NCBI GenBank assembly: GCA_020465985.1 | Contig: JAANYP010004451.1 | Coordinates: 1 to 64,000, forward strand | Source: Centrapalus pauciflorus | Lineage: Eukaryota; Streptophyta; Magnoliopsida; Asterales; Asteraceae | Direction: 5' to 3' | DNA length: 64,000 nt | In this document: positions 44,781 through 55,703 of the stretch, one piece after another | Position numbering within the stretch: position 1 is the first letter of the stretch | Layout: each line of letters begins with the position of its first letter | The notes under the pieces: generated by a model | The model's input: the letters and a program-made list of their open reading frames with translations, nothing else | Databases searched by the model: none | What the model was told of the DNA's origin: nothing | Made by a program: the position numbers and the translations under genes

Positions 44781-47438
44781 ATGGAATTTGATAATAGCAG
44801 CAGTGGATCTGCGCAAGGACTCAAAGTGCCTATGCTCAAGCCCACTGAGTTTGAGATGTGGAAACTCAGGATTCAACAGCATATTCAATTCATTGATTAT
44901 GCCATATGGGAAGCTGTTGAATTTCCTCCTGTAGTTGATCCAGAACTTGATGATGAGGGAAAACCAGTCAAAACTCCTCCAAAAACTGAACTTGAAAGAA
45001 AGGCTAGAATGAATGAAGTGAAAGCTCTTACACTTTTACAAATAGCCATTCCTAATGCTTATCAACATCAGTTCAAAAAGTTTTATACTGCTCATTCTCT
45101 TTGGAATGCTTTAGAGAAAAGATTTGCTGGTAATGCCAGTACCAAGAGAAATCAAAAGGATATTTTGAAACAGCAGTATGAGAACTTTTCTGGTGGCAAG
45201 AATGAAAACCTTACTCAAATTTTTGACAGGTTCAACAAACTGATAAGTGAACTGGAAAGTGCAAAAGTCAGCCTGGATCAAGATGAGGTCAACAGAAAGT
45301 TTCTCAGATCTCTTGGAGAAGAATGGACAGTTTATGCTGCTCAATGGAGAACTAAAGACACTCTTGATGAAATAGAACTGGATGATCTGTACAACAGTCT
45401 GAGAGTGTTTGAGACTGAGATTGACACCAAAAAGAAATCTCTTTCTTATAATCACAATACTGCTCTTTTGTCATCTGAAAAATCTAATGGCAGTGATTCC
45501 TTTTCAGGTGGTGATGGCAACTCAACTGAAGTTCACTATGAGGCTTTTGTTGCCAATGATGGACTGTTTGCCCTCAATGATGAAGATCTAGAACAGATTC
45601 ATCCAGATGATCTTGAAGAAATGGATCTGAAGTGGCAACATGCAATGCTGACCATGAGGGCCAAAAGATTTCTTAAACGAACTGGCATGACTAACTTTCA
45701 AGCCAGAGCAGAAGGCAAACCAGCTTTTGATAAGTCAAAAGTTGAGTGCTATAAATGTCATAAGCTTGGCCACTTTGCCAGAGAATGCAGATCTCAAAGT
45801 CAACAATCATCAAGGCCTCAACAGACTAATCAGACTTCATCATCACAAGCACTTGTCTCTCAAGAAGACAATGTGTTTGACTGGAGTGATCAGACAGAGG
45901 AAGAGTTTCAAAATCAAGCTCTAATGGCAGAAACATCAAATGTCTCCTCCACTGAACTACCATCTGAGGTAAATTCTAAACTCTTCTCTCAAACATGCAA
46001 AAATATGGTTAAAAAGTACAGAGTTCATAATGAGAGCATGTGTAAAACTCTAGCTAAGATGGAAGAGAGGAGATATGAATACATGCAAGCCATAGAAGAT
46101 CTTGAGAAACAGATCAATGACTATAAGGATAATGAGATTCAAATGGGACATGATAGAACATATCATGAGTGGGAGAAAAAGGAGCTAAATAAGAAAATAG
46201 AATCCCTAAATAAAAAGGTAGAAGAGACTGAACAAAAGGTGTTAGAGGCTAATAAGAAACTAGAATCTGTCAATATAGATCTAGGTAACTTCAAATTGGC
46301 AAATCAAAAGCTGGAACACCTTATGGAAGTTCAATTTAAAGATAGGGTAAAATCTCAGGTTAATCCCAAAGAAGGCATAGGCTACAGAGCTACTCCACCT
46401 CCATACAATAACAAATACATTCATCCAATGAGTGAGGTTGCTGATAGGTTTGTCAATGAACCATTAGATGAGTCTATGACTACTGTAGATCCTATCCTTA
46501 CTAACAGTCCTGAATCTAAAGAAGATCAGATTCAAAATAGAGACTGTGAGTGCACAATAGTTGAGAAAGAACACAAAACAATGAGTGCACCTATAGCAAT
46601 CCAAGCCCCCAATAAGAAAGGAAAGGAGAAGATGAGTGTGTGCAATGCTGCTCCACAGGTTTCTGTACCTTATAACTGTAACACTGCATCTTCTTCAAAG
46701 AATAAAAACAAGGGTAAAATTTTTTCAGTTTGCACATGTCAAAAGCATGGTGTCCAAAAGTTTCCCAAACAACAACAGGTAAGGGGAAATCAGAGGAACA
46801 AGAACCAGAAATTGTCAAATAAAACTGGTTCTCCAATTCAAACAGTAAAAAAATGTTTTCATTGTGGGAGAAAGAATCACTTGGCCAAAGATTGTTTTTA
46901 TAAACCATCTGTTGCAAAACAGACTGTGAAACATCCAAAGAAAAACTCTCAAAATTCAAAAAATCCAAAGGCCAAACCTCCTACTGCATCAGTTCCAAAG
47001 AAAACAGTAGATCACAGGTTCACAAAATTTAATAAAAAACAGTCCACACACCAAAAACAAGTTTTAGCTAAATCAAAGGTAACTTTTAATCAAATATGGT
47101 GTGTCAAAGGTATAAACTCAGGTGAACCTGTTGATAAAAATGTTGAAACTGCCAAGTCTAAAGTTGAGACTCCTAGTGCAAATTCTCAAGCTGTTAGCAC
47201 TACAGACTAAATTCAGACTGGTAGGCTCAAAATTGGGACTGGTAATGGATCATCTCAGACTGTTACTGAAAAGGATGGACAAAATACCTGGATACCTCAT
47301 GTGCTAACTAAGTACTCTCCACAAAATCCATCAGTGGATCTTACTAAGTATAAGAAATCCAAGACAGTATTTAGTTATGTTAATGCACAAGGACAACCCA
47401 AAACCAACTTGGTTTGGGTTTACTCCACTACTAACTAA
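44781..47438 (+). pseudogene. gag: Sire-2 Gag, one nonsense codon near the C-terminus
   Basis: The frame starts MEFDNSSSGSAQGLKVPMLK and is open for 809 codons to TAA at 47208-47210. In the same phase it then continues to a second TAA at 47436-47438, after NLVWVYSTTN, which resembles the WVP-type end of Sire-1 Gag; the first TAA is therefore probably a mutation. The N-terminal copia gag domain (FEMWKLRIQQH; ALEKRFAG; FDRFNKLISEL) spans residues ~20-230. CCHC knuckle 1 is CYKCHKLGHFAREC (~323-336). A coiled coil (MEERRYEYMQAIEDLEKQI; LNKKIESLNKKVEETEQKV) spans ~430-540. A second knuckle CFHCGRKNHLAKDC (~692-705) and a basic tail follow. Two knuckles separated by a long extension differ from Sire-1, so the two belong to separate families. 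Confidence 0.88.
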
Positions 47439-47454
47439 GCTTTTATTCGTGCAG

Positions 47455-50400
47455 GGCAACCACAGGTCAACACATAAAACAAGATGGCATTTGGACAGTG
47501 GATGCTCTAGGCACATGACAGGCAATTCTGAGTGCTTGTCAAATTTCAAAGGCTTTGATGGAGAATTTGTTGCATTTGGAGGAAACTCCAAAGGAGGTAA
47601 GGTTACAGGTAAAGGTACCTGTTAATGCATGCAACATGATTTTCAATGATGTTCTGTATGTTGAACAGCTTAAGTATAATTTATTGAGTGTCTCTCAAAT
47701 CTGTGACAAACAAAATATTGTTTTGTTTACAGATTCTGAGTGCATTGTCCTTCAAAAAGATTTCAAAATTCCTGAAAATCTTGTTTTACTAAGAACACCA
47801 AGAAAGGACAATGTATACTGTTTGGACACAGAACTTTTATCCAAATCAAATACTTTGAGCTGTTTGATATCCAAAGCATCATCCAATGAGTCTGCTCTTT
47901 GGCATAGAAGGATGTGTCACATGAACTTCAAGTCCATGAATGTTTTAGTCAAAAAGAATCTGGTAAGAGGTTTACCACAAAAGGATTTCATATGTGATGA
48001 TCATTGTGTAGCATGTCTTAAAGGCAAGCAACACAAAACTTCTCATAAGGCCAAAGAAGTAAATTCAATCTCATCTGCTCTTCAGCTTATTCATATGGAT
48101 CTGTTTGGTCCAACATCTGTTTTGAGTTTGAATAAAAGGGCCTACTGTTTAGTTATTGTTGATGATTTCACCAGATTTACTTGGGTTTACTTTCTTAGGT
48201 CTAAAGATGAAACTGCTGAGCTAGTTAAGTCATTTATTCTTAAGATAGAAAACCAATCCAACTCAAAAGTTAAGGTGATAAGATCAGACAATGGAACTGA
48301 GTTTAAAAATCACATTCTAAACAGCTTTTGTGAGTCCAAAGGTATTGCTAGGCAATATAGTGCACCAAGAACACCACAACAAAATGGTGTAGCTGAAAGA
48401 AAGAACAGAACATTAATTGAGGCTGCTAGAACCATGTTAGCTGATTCAAAACTGCCAATGACCTTTTGGGCAGAAGCAGTCAACACAGCCTGTTATGTTC
48501 TAAATAGGGTTCAGATTGTTCAATCACAAAGGAAAACTCCATATGAGTTATTGCATAATAGAATACCCTTAATAGCCTTTTTCAAGTCATTTGGCTGTCC
48601 ATGCACCATTCTTCACACTAAGACTCACTTAGGGAAGTTTGAAAGTAAGGCTGAAGAAGGTTTCTTTGTAGGATACTCATATCAAAGCAAAGCCTATAGA
48701 GTATATAACAGTGTGTCTAAAACCATTGAAGAAAGTGCCAATGTTGAATTTAATGAAAATACTGCAAATGTCAAAGGCATTGGTCCTGATTGGTTGTTTG
48801 ATTTAGATTCACTAACAAATTCTCTGAGCTTTGTTGAGTATATTGCAGAAGCTGATGCAAACAGAATTGAAGCTGTCAACACAAATTCTCATGGTGTCAA
48901 TACAAATTCTCAAGCTGTTGGCACAAATTTTCAAACGGCTGCAGATTCATACAATTGGGATGAGTATACAACTATACCACTTCTGTCATGTGACCCTCCT
49001 GGGGTTCTAAATGCTCAACATGATACAAATCCAGACACTGAAGTGCCACTCCCAAGTCCTGAGAGAATAGCTCCAACACAAAGGGAAACAGTCCCAGATT
49101 CAAGTCAAGCTGTTCCAAAAGCTGAACCATCCACTGGTCCTGATGGAGATGATACAAACCTTGGATCTTCTTTTCAGATAGAAAGAGAGCCTACACTCAG
49201 AGTTCACAAGTATCATCCTGTCACTCAAATAATGGGTGATCCACGTACACCTGTGCAAACAAGGAAAATGGTTCAAAATGAGACTGCTGCTGCTGAACAA
49301 GCAGTTCCTGAATTCAGTCTAGCTGCTTTTGAACATGCCTGTTTCATGTCTCAGCTAGAACCTAAAAAGGCATCAGAAGCATTGAAAGATTCATCCTGGA
49401 TTGAGGCAATGCAGGAAGAGCTGCTACAATTCAAGATTCAGAATGTATGGACACTTGTTGATCTTCCAAGAGGAAAGAGAGCCATTGGTACAAGATGGGT
49501 GTTCAGAAACAAGAAAGATGAAAGAGGGATAGTCATCAAGAACAAAGCAAGATTAGTAGCCCAAGGGTACACTCAAGAAGAAGGCATAGATTATGAGGAT
49601 GTCTTTGCACCAGTGGCAAGAATTGAAGCCATCAGACTATTTTTGGCATATGCAAGCTTCAAAGGTTTTAAAGTGTATCAAATGGATGTGAAGTCTGCTT
49701 TTCTATATGGAAAAATTGAAGAAGAGGTCTATGTGTGTCAGCCTCCTGGTTTTGAGGACTACAAGTATCCAGACAGAGTCTACAAGCTAGACAAGGCTCT
49801 CTATGGACTCCATCAAGCCCCCAGAGCATGGTATGACACTCTGTCATCATACCTTCTACAGAATGGGTTCAAGAGAGGCACTCTGGACAAAACACTTTTC
49901 ACAAAGTCCATCAAAGCTGAGATTCTGCTTGTACAAATCTATGTTGATGACATCATCTTTGGCTCAACAAATGATTGTCTGTGCAAAGAGTTTGAGGCAT
50001 TAATGCACAAAAAGTTTCAAATGAGTTCAATGGGAGAACTCACTTTCTTTCTAGGATTGCAGGTCAAGCAGAAGCCCACTGGTCTCTTCATAAGTCAATC
50101 AAAGTATGTTAAAGACATACTGGAAAAGTTTGGGTATCAAGACACCAAAGTTGCAAGTACTCCAATGGATCCTCACAAACAGCTCCATACAGACAAAGAT
50201 GGCATAGATGTGGACATTCATCTATACAGATCTCTTATAGGATCTCTTATGTATCTAACATATTCTAGACCTGATATTATGTTTGCTGTCTGTGTGTGTG
50301 CTAGGTTTCAATGCTCTCCAAAGGATTCTCATTTGGTTGCTGTTAAGAGAATTTTTAGATATCTCAAAGGCCAACCACATTTAGGCTTCTGGTATCCTAA

Positions 50401-50884
50401 AGACTCTCCTCTTGAACTAAAAGCCTATTCTGACAGTGATTATGGAGGGTGCAATATTGACAGAAAATCCACAATTGGTGGATGTCAATACTTGGGAACA
50501 AGATTGGTCTCTTGGCAGTGCAAAAAGCAAACAACTGTCTCCACATCATCTACTGAAGCAGTTGATGTAGCAGCTGCAAGTTGCTGCTCCCAAGTGATGT
50601 GGATTCAAAATCAACTAAGAGACTATGGTACGAATTTCCTATCCACTCCCATTTATATTGACAATTCAAGTGCAATTAGCATTGTACAAAATCCAGTGAA
50701 ATTTCCCAAAACCAAGCATATAGAAATTCAATTTCATTTTATAAGGGATTGCAATGAGAAGAAATTAATCCAAGTTACCAAAATTCATACTGATGATCAG
50801 TTAGCTGATCTATTTACAAAACCATTTGACGTAGGAAGATTCACCTTCCTAGTCTCAAATATTGGTATGGTTAACATGGATTAA
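47455..50884 (+). pseudogene. pol: Sire-2 Pol: protease, integrase, RT, RNase H (frameshift, RH active-site loss)
   Basis: Protease begins after an acceptor-like TTTTATTCGTGCAG (47454) with DSGCSRHMTG near 47498-47520, in a different frame from gag. A one-base insertion near 47617-47622 moves reading to the main frame, open from there to 50884. Integrase: WHRRMCHMNF and CVAC zinc site, HMDLFGP, IRSDNGTEF, GVAERKNRT. RT: KARLVAQGYTQEEGIDY, QMDVKSAFLYG, active site YVDD near 49945. RNase H: the expected EAEY motif reads EAVD (about 50557-50568), replacing the Glu that aligns with a catalytic acidic residue. The C-terminus is LADLFTKPFDVGRF. Confidence 0.92.
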
Positions 50885-51219
50885 TTTTTTTTTCTGTGTA
50901 CATATGCTTGATTAAGGGGGAGTCAGTGTTTCATTACCAGTCGCCTAATTTTCAGCTAACAGCTTGAGTATTTTCTCAAGCTTCTAGTTCATTTTCTCGG
51001 ACTGTTAGTTGTTTCACTTGATCTGTCAAAGTGTGCAGGGTCATATGGTCATTTCCATAAATATGTGCGCGGGTTTGGATATTTTCAAAACCTTTAAAGG
51101 TTCCAGTTTCGTTCTATTGTAACTACCAGTTGCAAAATATCTTCTTGAACCCTTCTTGATTCTCTGAAACAATTCCCACGCACATTACTAAAAACCCTAA
51201 AATCTCCGATTGATCTTCA
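50885..51219 (+). other. Sire-2 post-pol spacer: polypurine tract and leader-like sequence
   Basis: AAGGGGGAGTC at 50914-50924 is an extra polypurine tract. Further on, the palindrome AACCTTTAAAGGTT (about 51088-51103) could serve as a TATA-like element, and AAAAACCCTAAAATCTCCG before the ATG at 51220 looks like a plant 5' leader. AGCTGTTAG-type words also occur (50955-51010). Confidence 0.45.
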
Positions 51220-54031
51220 ATGGAGTTCGTAAAAGAACATAACTGTCTACCCTACTCTCTCAAACACGCTGATCTTGAACCATTCCATGACATAATGGAA
51301 TTCCTTTGAAGTTCCCATATCAATCATGCCCTCAATATCAATCCCACCATATACATCTCTCATATTGAGCAGTTCTGGAACCGTGCTTCTGTAAAAACCA
51401 TCAATGGAGTTCCTTCTCTGGTATCCAAAATCGATGGCACTCCCATCACAGTAACTGAGGAATCCATTCGTCAACGTCTGCATCTTCAAGATGCCTCAGG
51501 TATAACAGACCTATCCCTTAATGCTTTACATACTGGTCTTTACAATATTGGATATAGGGGTCCTGCTGATTCTTTTACTTTCTTTAAAGCACACTTTTCA
51601 CCTAAATGGAAATATCTTGTGCATATTATTCAGCAGTGTATTAGCCCTAAAATAACTGGTTGGTCAGAATTTTCTTCAAATATTGCCACTGCCTTAGTGT
51701 GCTTTTCAACAGGCCAACAGTTCATTTTTTCAAATATGATTTTTCAGGGGATGTTAAGGCATCATTCCCTAAAGAATGGGAAATTTTTGATGTATCCTCG
51801 ATTTTTGGCAGAGATAATTGCAAAAACTTGCACAAATTTTCATATACATAAGAGGATACATGTTTCCCATAGGCACTCACTATCTTCTATTAAAAGGCTT
51901 TTAAAGCCAAGTGCCAATTTTTTGAGTGTAGATGTTCCATTGCCTTCTGCAATGATGAACATCATTCCAAGAAACAGAGGAGAGGGTCCTGAGCGGGCTC
52001 AGCCTAACACTACTGCTTCACCCCCAGGACCTCAACCCACTCCTCATGATACACAAATGCCTTCAGTTCCTTTTGTTAAGCCCTCATCCCCACTACAACT
52101 ATATAAAAGGAAAAGAGGTCCAGGAGCTCCTTCCTCCTCATCTCTCATAAAAGAGCCAAATAACCCTGTGCAGAAGGACACTTCTGCACAGAATATCGAA
52201 AGGGCACCCAGTGAGGACACTCCCATCCTCAATCAGGAGGTGGACATCTCTCCAGAGATAGTCCATATGGGTTCTGTGGCTGACACTACTGCTGTCTCTG
52301 CACAAGAGGCACAGGACAGTGCCAACATCATTAAGACCACACCCATGGCAACAACAGGTGTGCAAGCACCAGCTGGAAGTCCCCAGAACCAAGAACAGAG
52401 GGGCCCAGAGGTTTCTACTTCTGGTATTCATGCAAGTGATAGATCACAAGCACCACATACGTTTGCTGATCTTGAGGCTAGTCTGCAACTTATGTGATTA
52501 ACGGATCCTAAGCTGCAACCTGTTGTAGCAATGTTGGAATATCATCAGTCCATCATTGCTGCACAGGGGGCACAAATCATTGCACTCAGGCAGGCAGAAG
52601 CGGCTCAAAATCAGAGAATGGATTATCTCCATAGGGTTTACCCTCTGTGGGAATAAGATCATTCAATTAGAGCGTATGATTCAAACCTAAGTGGCAAAGG
52701 TTGTAGGTCCTCCTGACCAAACCAATGCTTCCAAAAAGGGGGAGAATCAGGAGATCCCAGAATCAGTCCAAGCAGCTCCAACATAATCAATCCAAGCAGC
52801 TCCAACAGTTCAAGAATCTAGGCTAACAGTCCCAACAACTTCTCAAGCTGTTAGCCTAGAAACTCAAGCTGCTTCTTCAAAAGCAACTGGAGTTGTTATA
52901 AGAGAAGGTTCTCAAGCTCCCATCAGTTCAGTCCAAGCTACAACTTCTGCTACAAAAGATAAGGGCAAGGGCATTCTTATAGAGTCTCCAAAGCACAAAT
53001 TTTCTACCAAAGAAGCCCAGATTGCCTTTGATGCTGAGATTGCCAGAAAATTAGCAGAAGAACAAGATCAAGAATCAGACCAGCAAACCCAGTTTCCAAT
53101 GGAAGATGATGAAACCTTAGGTGATTACTTGAGAGGGTTTGTGGTCAAGCAAGGGGAAAGGAGGAGGAAGATGCCAACAGGGCATTCAAAGGCTGAGCAT
53201 AGAAGATTTCTAATAAATTTTGCCTTTGCAGCTGGTATCCCAAAAAAAATGGCTCAGTCCATGAGCACAGAAAGGCTGCAAGATATCCATGACAAAGAGA
53301 TGGACAAACGAAAGAAAGCCAAAGCCTCCCAGAAAGTCCAAAGTTCCCAAGAACCAGTTCAAGCTGGTACATGTGATGTTCAAACTGTTGCCAGTGTCCC
53401 TGCTCCTATTGATCAAGCTGCTGCTATTCCTGAATCAGAGTCAATTTCACAAGCAAAGCTGGATCAGGTTAAAAGGGTGATATTTGAGCATCAGCTGCAA
53501 AAAGTGATGGAGATAGAGAAATCCTTAGACCAACATGATTTTACAAAACCTCTTATTAATTATTGGTATGCTAAGCCAATGGACAACATTGACTTAAGAT
53601 ATCAGTTTGTAGTAAGAAGGGAATCTGGTCCAGAAGAAGAGTATAAAAGCATAATGCATATAGTCCAAGGGATGACCAGAGATGAGCTCACAAGAATGCA
53701 TCATGTTGGGTCTGTAACACAAGCAAGATCGTCTCTACCACAAGTGAAACAGGCTATTAAAGATCTGAAGAGCATTTTTGATCCTGAGTCTATAAGGAAA
53801 GATATAGAGAATGCAAAGGAAATGAAGATCAAACAGGTTGATTTGTTTGTCAAATCAAAGACTTACAGAATAAGATTTACAGATGGATCTGGTATGTTCT
53901 TCAATTTTGAATTCTATGATCTACCAAAAGCTCTGTTACTTCAGATGAGATCTGTTAAATTATATTGTGATAGAGAAGATATGAAGAAAGAGTTTTTGAA
54001 GGCAGTCAATCAGAAACTTGCACAGTTGTAA
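51220..54031 (+). pseudogene. Sire-2 env-like (third) ORF, several lesions
   Basis: The ATG at 51220 (MEFVKEHNCLPYSL) is stopped at 51307-51309. The same frame resumes with SHIEQFWNRASV, ESIRQRLHL, YNIGYRGP and YPRFLAEIIAKT, the conserved N-terminal domain of Sirevirus third ORFs, and is stopped again at 52495-52497 and near 52654. A frame change follows, after which the last frame (ATG at 53099, open from about 52860) runs to 54031. It contains KGKGILIESP and EAQIAFDAEIARKLAEEQ. The middle is Pro/Ser/Thr-rich. A polypurine tract AAAAAGGGGGAGAATC lies inside at about 52733-52748. Domain content matches Sire-1 only in the N-terminal part. Confidence 0.75.
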
Positions 54032-54123
54032 GTTTTTGAAAGCCTTGGTTTGTAAATAACAGTTTACTTATTTTATTTCCTTATTTGTATAGAACTTAAA
54101 GTCTTGTGTAAAAAATTTAAGTT

Positions 54124-54132
54124 AGGGGGAGA
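54124..54132 (+). promoter_or_regulatory. Polypurine tract of Sire-2
   Basis: TTAGGGGGAGAT directly before the 3' LTR. Confidence 0.85.
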
Positions 54133-54133
54133 T

Positions 54134-54797
54134 TGTTGGGAAATATTCTAAGTAGTTCAAGCTGTTAGTTAGACTTCTCATACTGTTAGTAGAATTTCTA
54201 TGTAAGTACAAAGTTCATGCTGCTAGTTGAAGAATCTCGAGCTGTTAGTGTAAAAGTTCATGCTGCCAGAGTAATTTCTCTTAAGCTGCCTTGCACAAGC
54301 TGCTAAGTATTTCAAGCTGCTCAACAGTTTCATAAACAGAAAGTGTTGATATTAAGGAAAAGATATCTACACGAAGATTCCAGCATATCTACTATCAGAG
54401 AAGTCAAAGTCCTTCAAGGAAACAAAATCAGAAAGCATTATAAATATATAGAATAGGTTTTCCTATTGCATAAGAGTTTTCTGCGTATTCAAAATTGTAT
54501 TTGCTTTTTGTTTAAGTTTTCATAAGCCTCTAAGGTTGTAAAACCCTAAGAACAATTTGTGTTCTTCGTCTAATTAAACAGATTAGAGGTGATTGTAATC
54601 ATTCTGATTCAGCAATACAAGCAGTTTTGATTATTACTTGTGTTTATTTGTTATTGATTCTGAAAGCTTTTATTAAAATAATTAAGTGTTATTCCGCAAA
54701 CTTCATAATTAGACTTTGATTAAATACAAGATTATTGGCTTACACTTTGATCAATTCAAATAAGTTAATCTTAGGTAGTTAAGTTCAGATCCTGACA
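54134..54797 (+). repeat. Sire-2 3' LTR
   Basis: 664 bp, about 2% different from the 5' LTR by eye count. Confidence 0.93.
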
Positions 54798-55213
54798 AAA
54801 AACTAAAATTGAATTGATCGGCCTTTTAGTAAATTCCAAATGAAATTGATTACAAACCATTCAACTTTTAGCTTTCCCAAATGAAAAACTACGACCCAAT
54901 CATGTTTTAGATTTTTTTTAAAGAAAAACTATAAATCATTTTGATTTTTCATACAAAATAACTGCAACTCATATATTTTTGTGTTTTTAACAACGAAAAA
55001 ATTTAATGAAATTAAAAAAAATAGTCACTAAAGATAGTAGTAATGTAACTAAATAAATTGAAACATAAATTGAGTTTATTTTGGTGTTTATGAAATCTTA
55101 GAAAAACTTAAAAAATAAAAAAAGTTTGGTTTAAATTGATATGTTACTATTATTGATAAAAATATGAAAAGTTGTTACTATTTTTGATAACTGAAAAGTT
55201 GTTGGTGACCTAC

Positions 55214-55345
55214 TGTAGATCCCAAAAGGTTTCCCTAGAGTATTGTTCTAAGATGTAGAAGGGGGGGGGGGGGGGTGAATACGGCAAATTAAAAGTCAAC
55301 ACTCTTTTCTCAATGTTTGTGTATGCTATTAACAAATGTTAATTA
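55214..55345 (-). mobile_element. LTR fragment related to the LTR at 130-1189
   Basis: TGTAGATCCC and a long G run leading to GGTGAATACGGCAA match 130-262 (TGTAGGTCCC...GGTGAATACAGCAA), ending at GTTAATTA. Sire-3 is inserted there, so the remainder of this LTR should lie beyond the window. Confidence 0.7.
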
Positions 55346-55687
55346 TGTTGTAATGATTCCCAGATGTAATCAGCACACGAATGTTCTAATATCACTCACA
55401 AGAAGAATAAAGACTCAATAATTGTGTAATGATTAGAAACAAAAGGAATGTTGGAGAAGATGATGCAAATGGCGGCTGGAATATTTCTTTGTATTTCAAC
55501 TGTGTAAATGAATTACAACCCTAGGAGCCTATGTGTAGGCTCCTTTAATTAACTTTCAAAGATAGTCACATTTAGCCCTTGAAGTTTTACATAGAAATAA
55601 ACTAACTAGAAAATAAATACAAGACTAAACATTAACTAAATAATTATTACAAAATAGATCCACATGATCGAAATTTAATATCTAACG
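55346..55687 (-). repeat. Sire-3 3' LTR
   Basis: 342 bp, similar in length and sequence to the Sire-1 LTRs. The hairpin stem GGAGCCTA...TAGGCTCC is kept (55518-55537) but its loop is CACA, so no TATA box remains. Confidence 0.8.
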
Positions 55688-55690
55688 ATC

Positions 55691-55700
55691 TCCCCCTTTT
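55691..55700 (-). promoter_or_regulatory. Polypurine tract of Sire-3
   Basis: Minus strand AAAAGGGGGA followed by GATCG and the LTR. Confidence 0.8.
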
Positions 55701-55703
55701 CGA

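Larger units (their letters stand above)
44044..54797 (+). mobile_element. Sire-2: complete 10.8-kb Sirevirus with env-like ORF
   Basis: LTRs 44044-44707 and 54134-54797 (664 bp each, TGTTAGGAAA/TGTTGGGAAA...CCTGACA), target duplication AAAAA at 44039-44043 and 54798-54802. PBS at 44710, gag, pol, env-like ORF, PPT at 54124-54132. I count roughly 15 LTR substitutions (about 2%), so it is older than Sire-1. Its genes carry at least six lesions. Confidence 0.93.
43491..55213 (+). repeat. Repeat X, copy 2, split by Sire-2
   Basis: 43491-44043 repeats 36611 onward, and 54803-55213 continues it after the Sire-2 insertion. Near its right end GTTACTATTTTTGATAACTG and AAAAGTTGTTGGTGACC are the inverse of the left portion (GGTCACCAACTTTTCAGTTA), so X is itself an inverted-repeat element. 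It is cut at 55213 by an LTR fragment. Confidence 0.7.

Noticed and set aside
47367..47454. 88-bp intron at the Sire-2 gag-pol junction
   Set aside because: ACA|GTATTT to GTGCAG is in phase, but it would delete the conserved gag C-terminus and the donor has no support; kept only as a remark beside the Sire-1 case.
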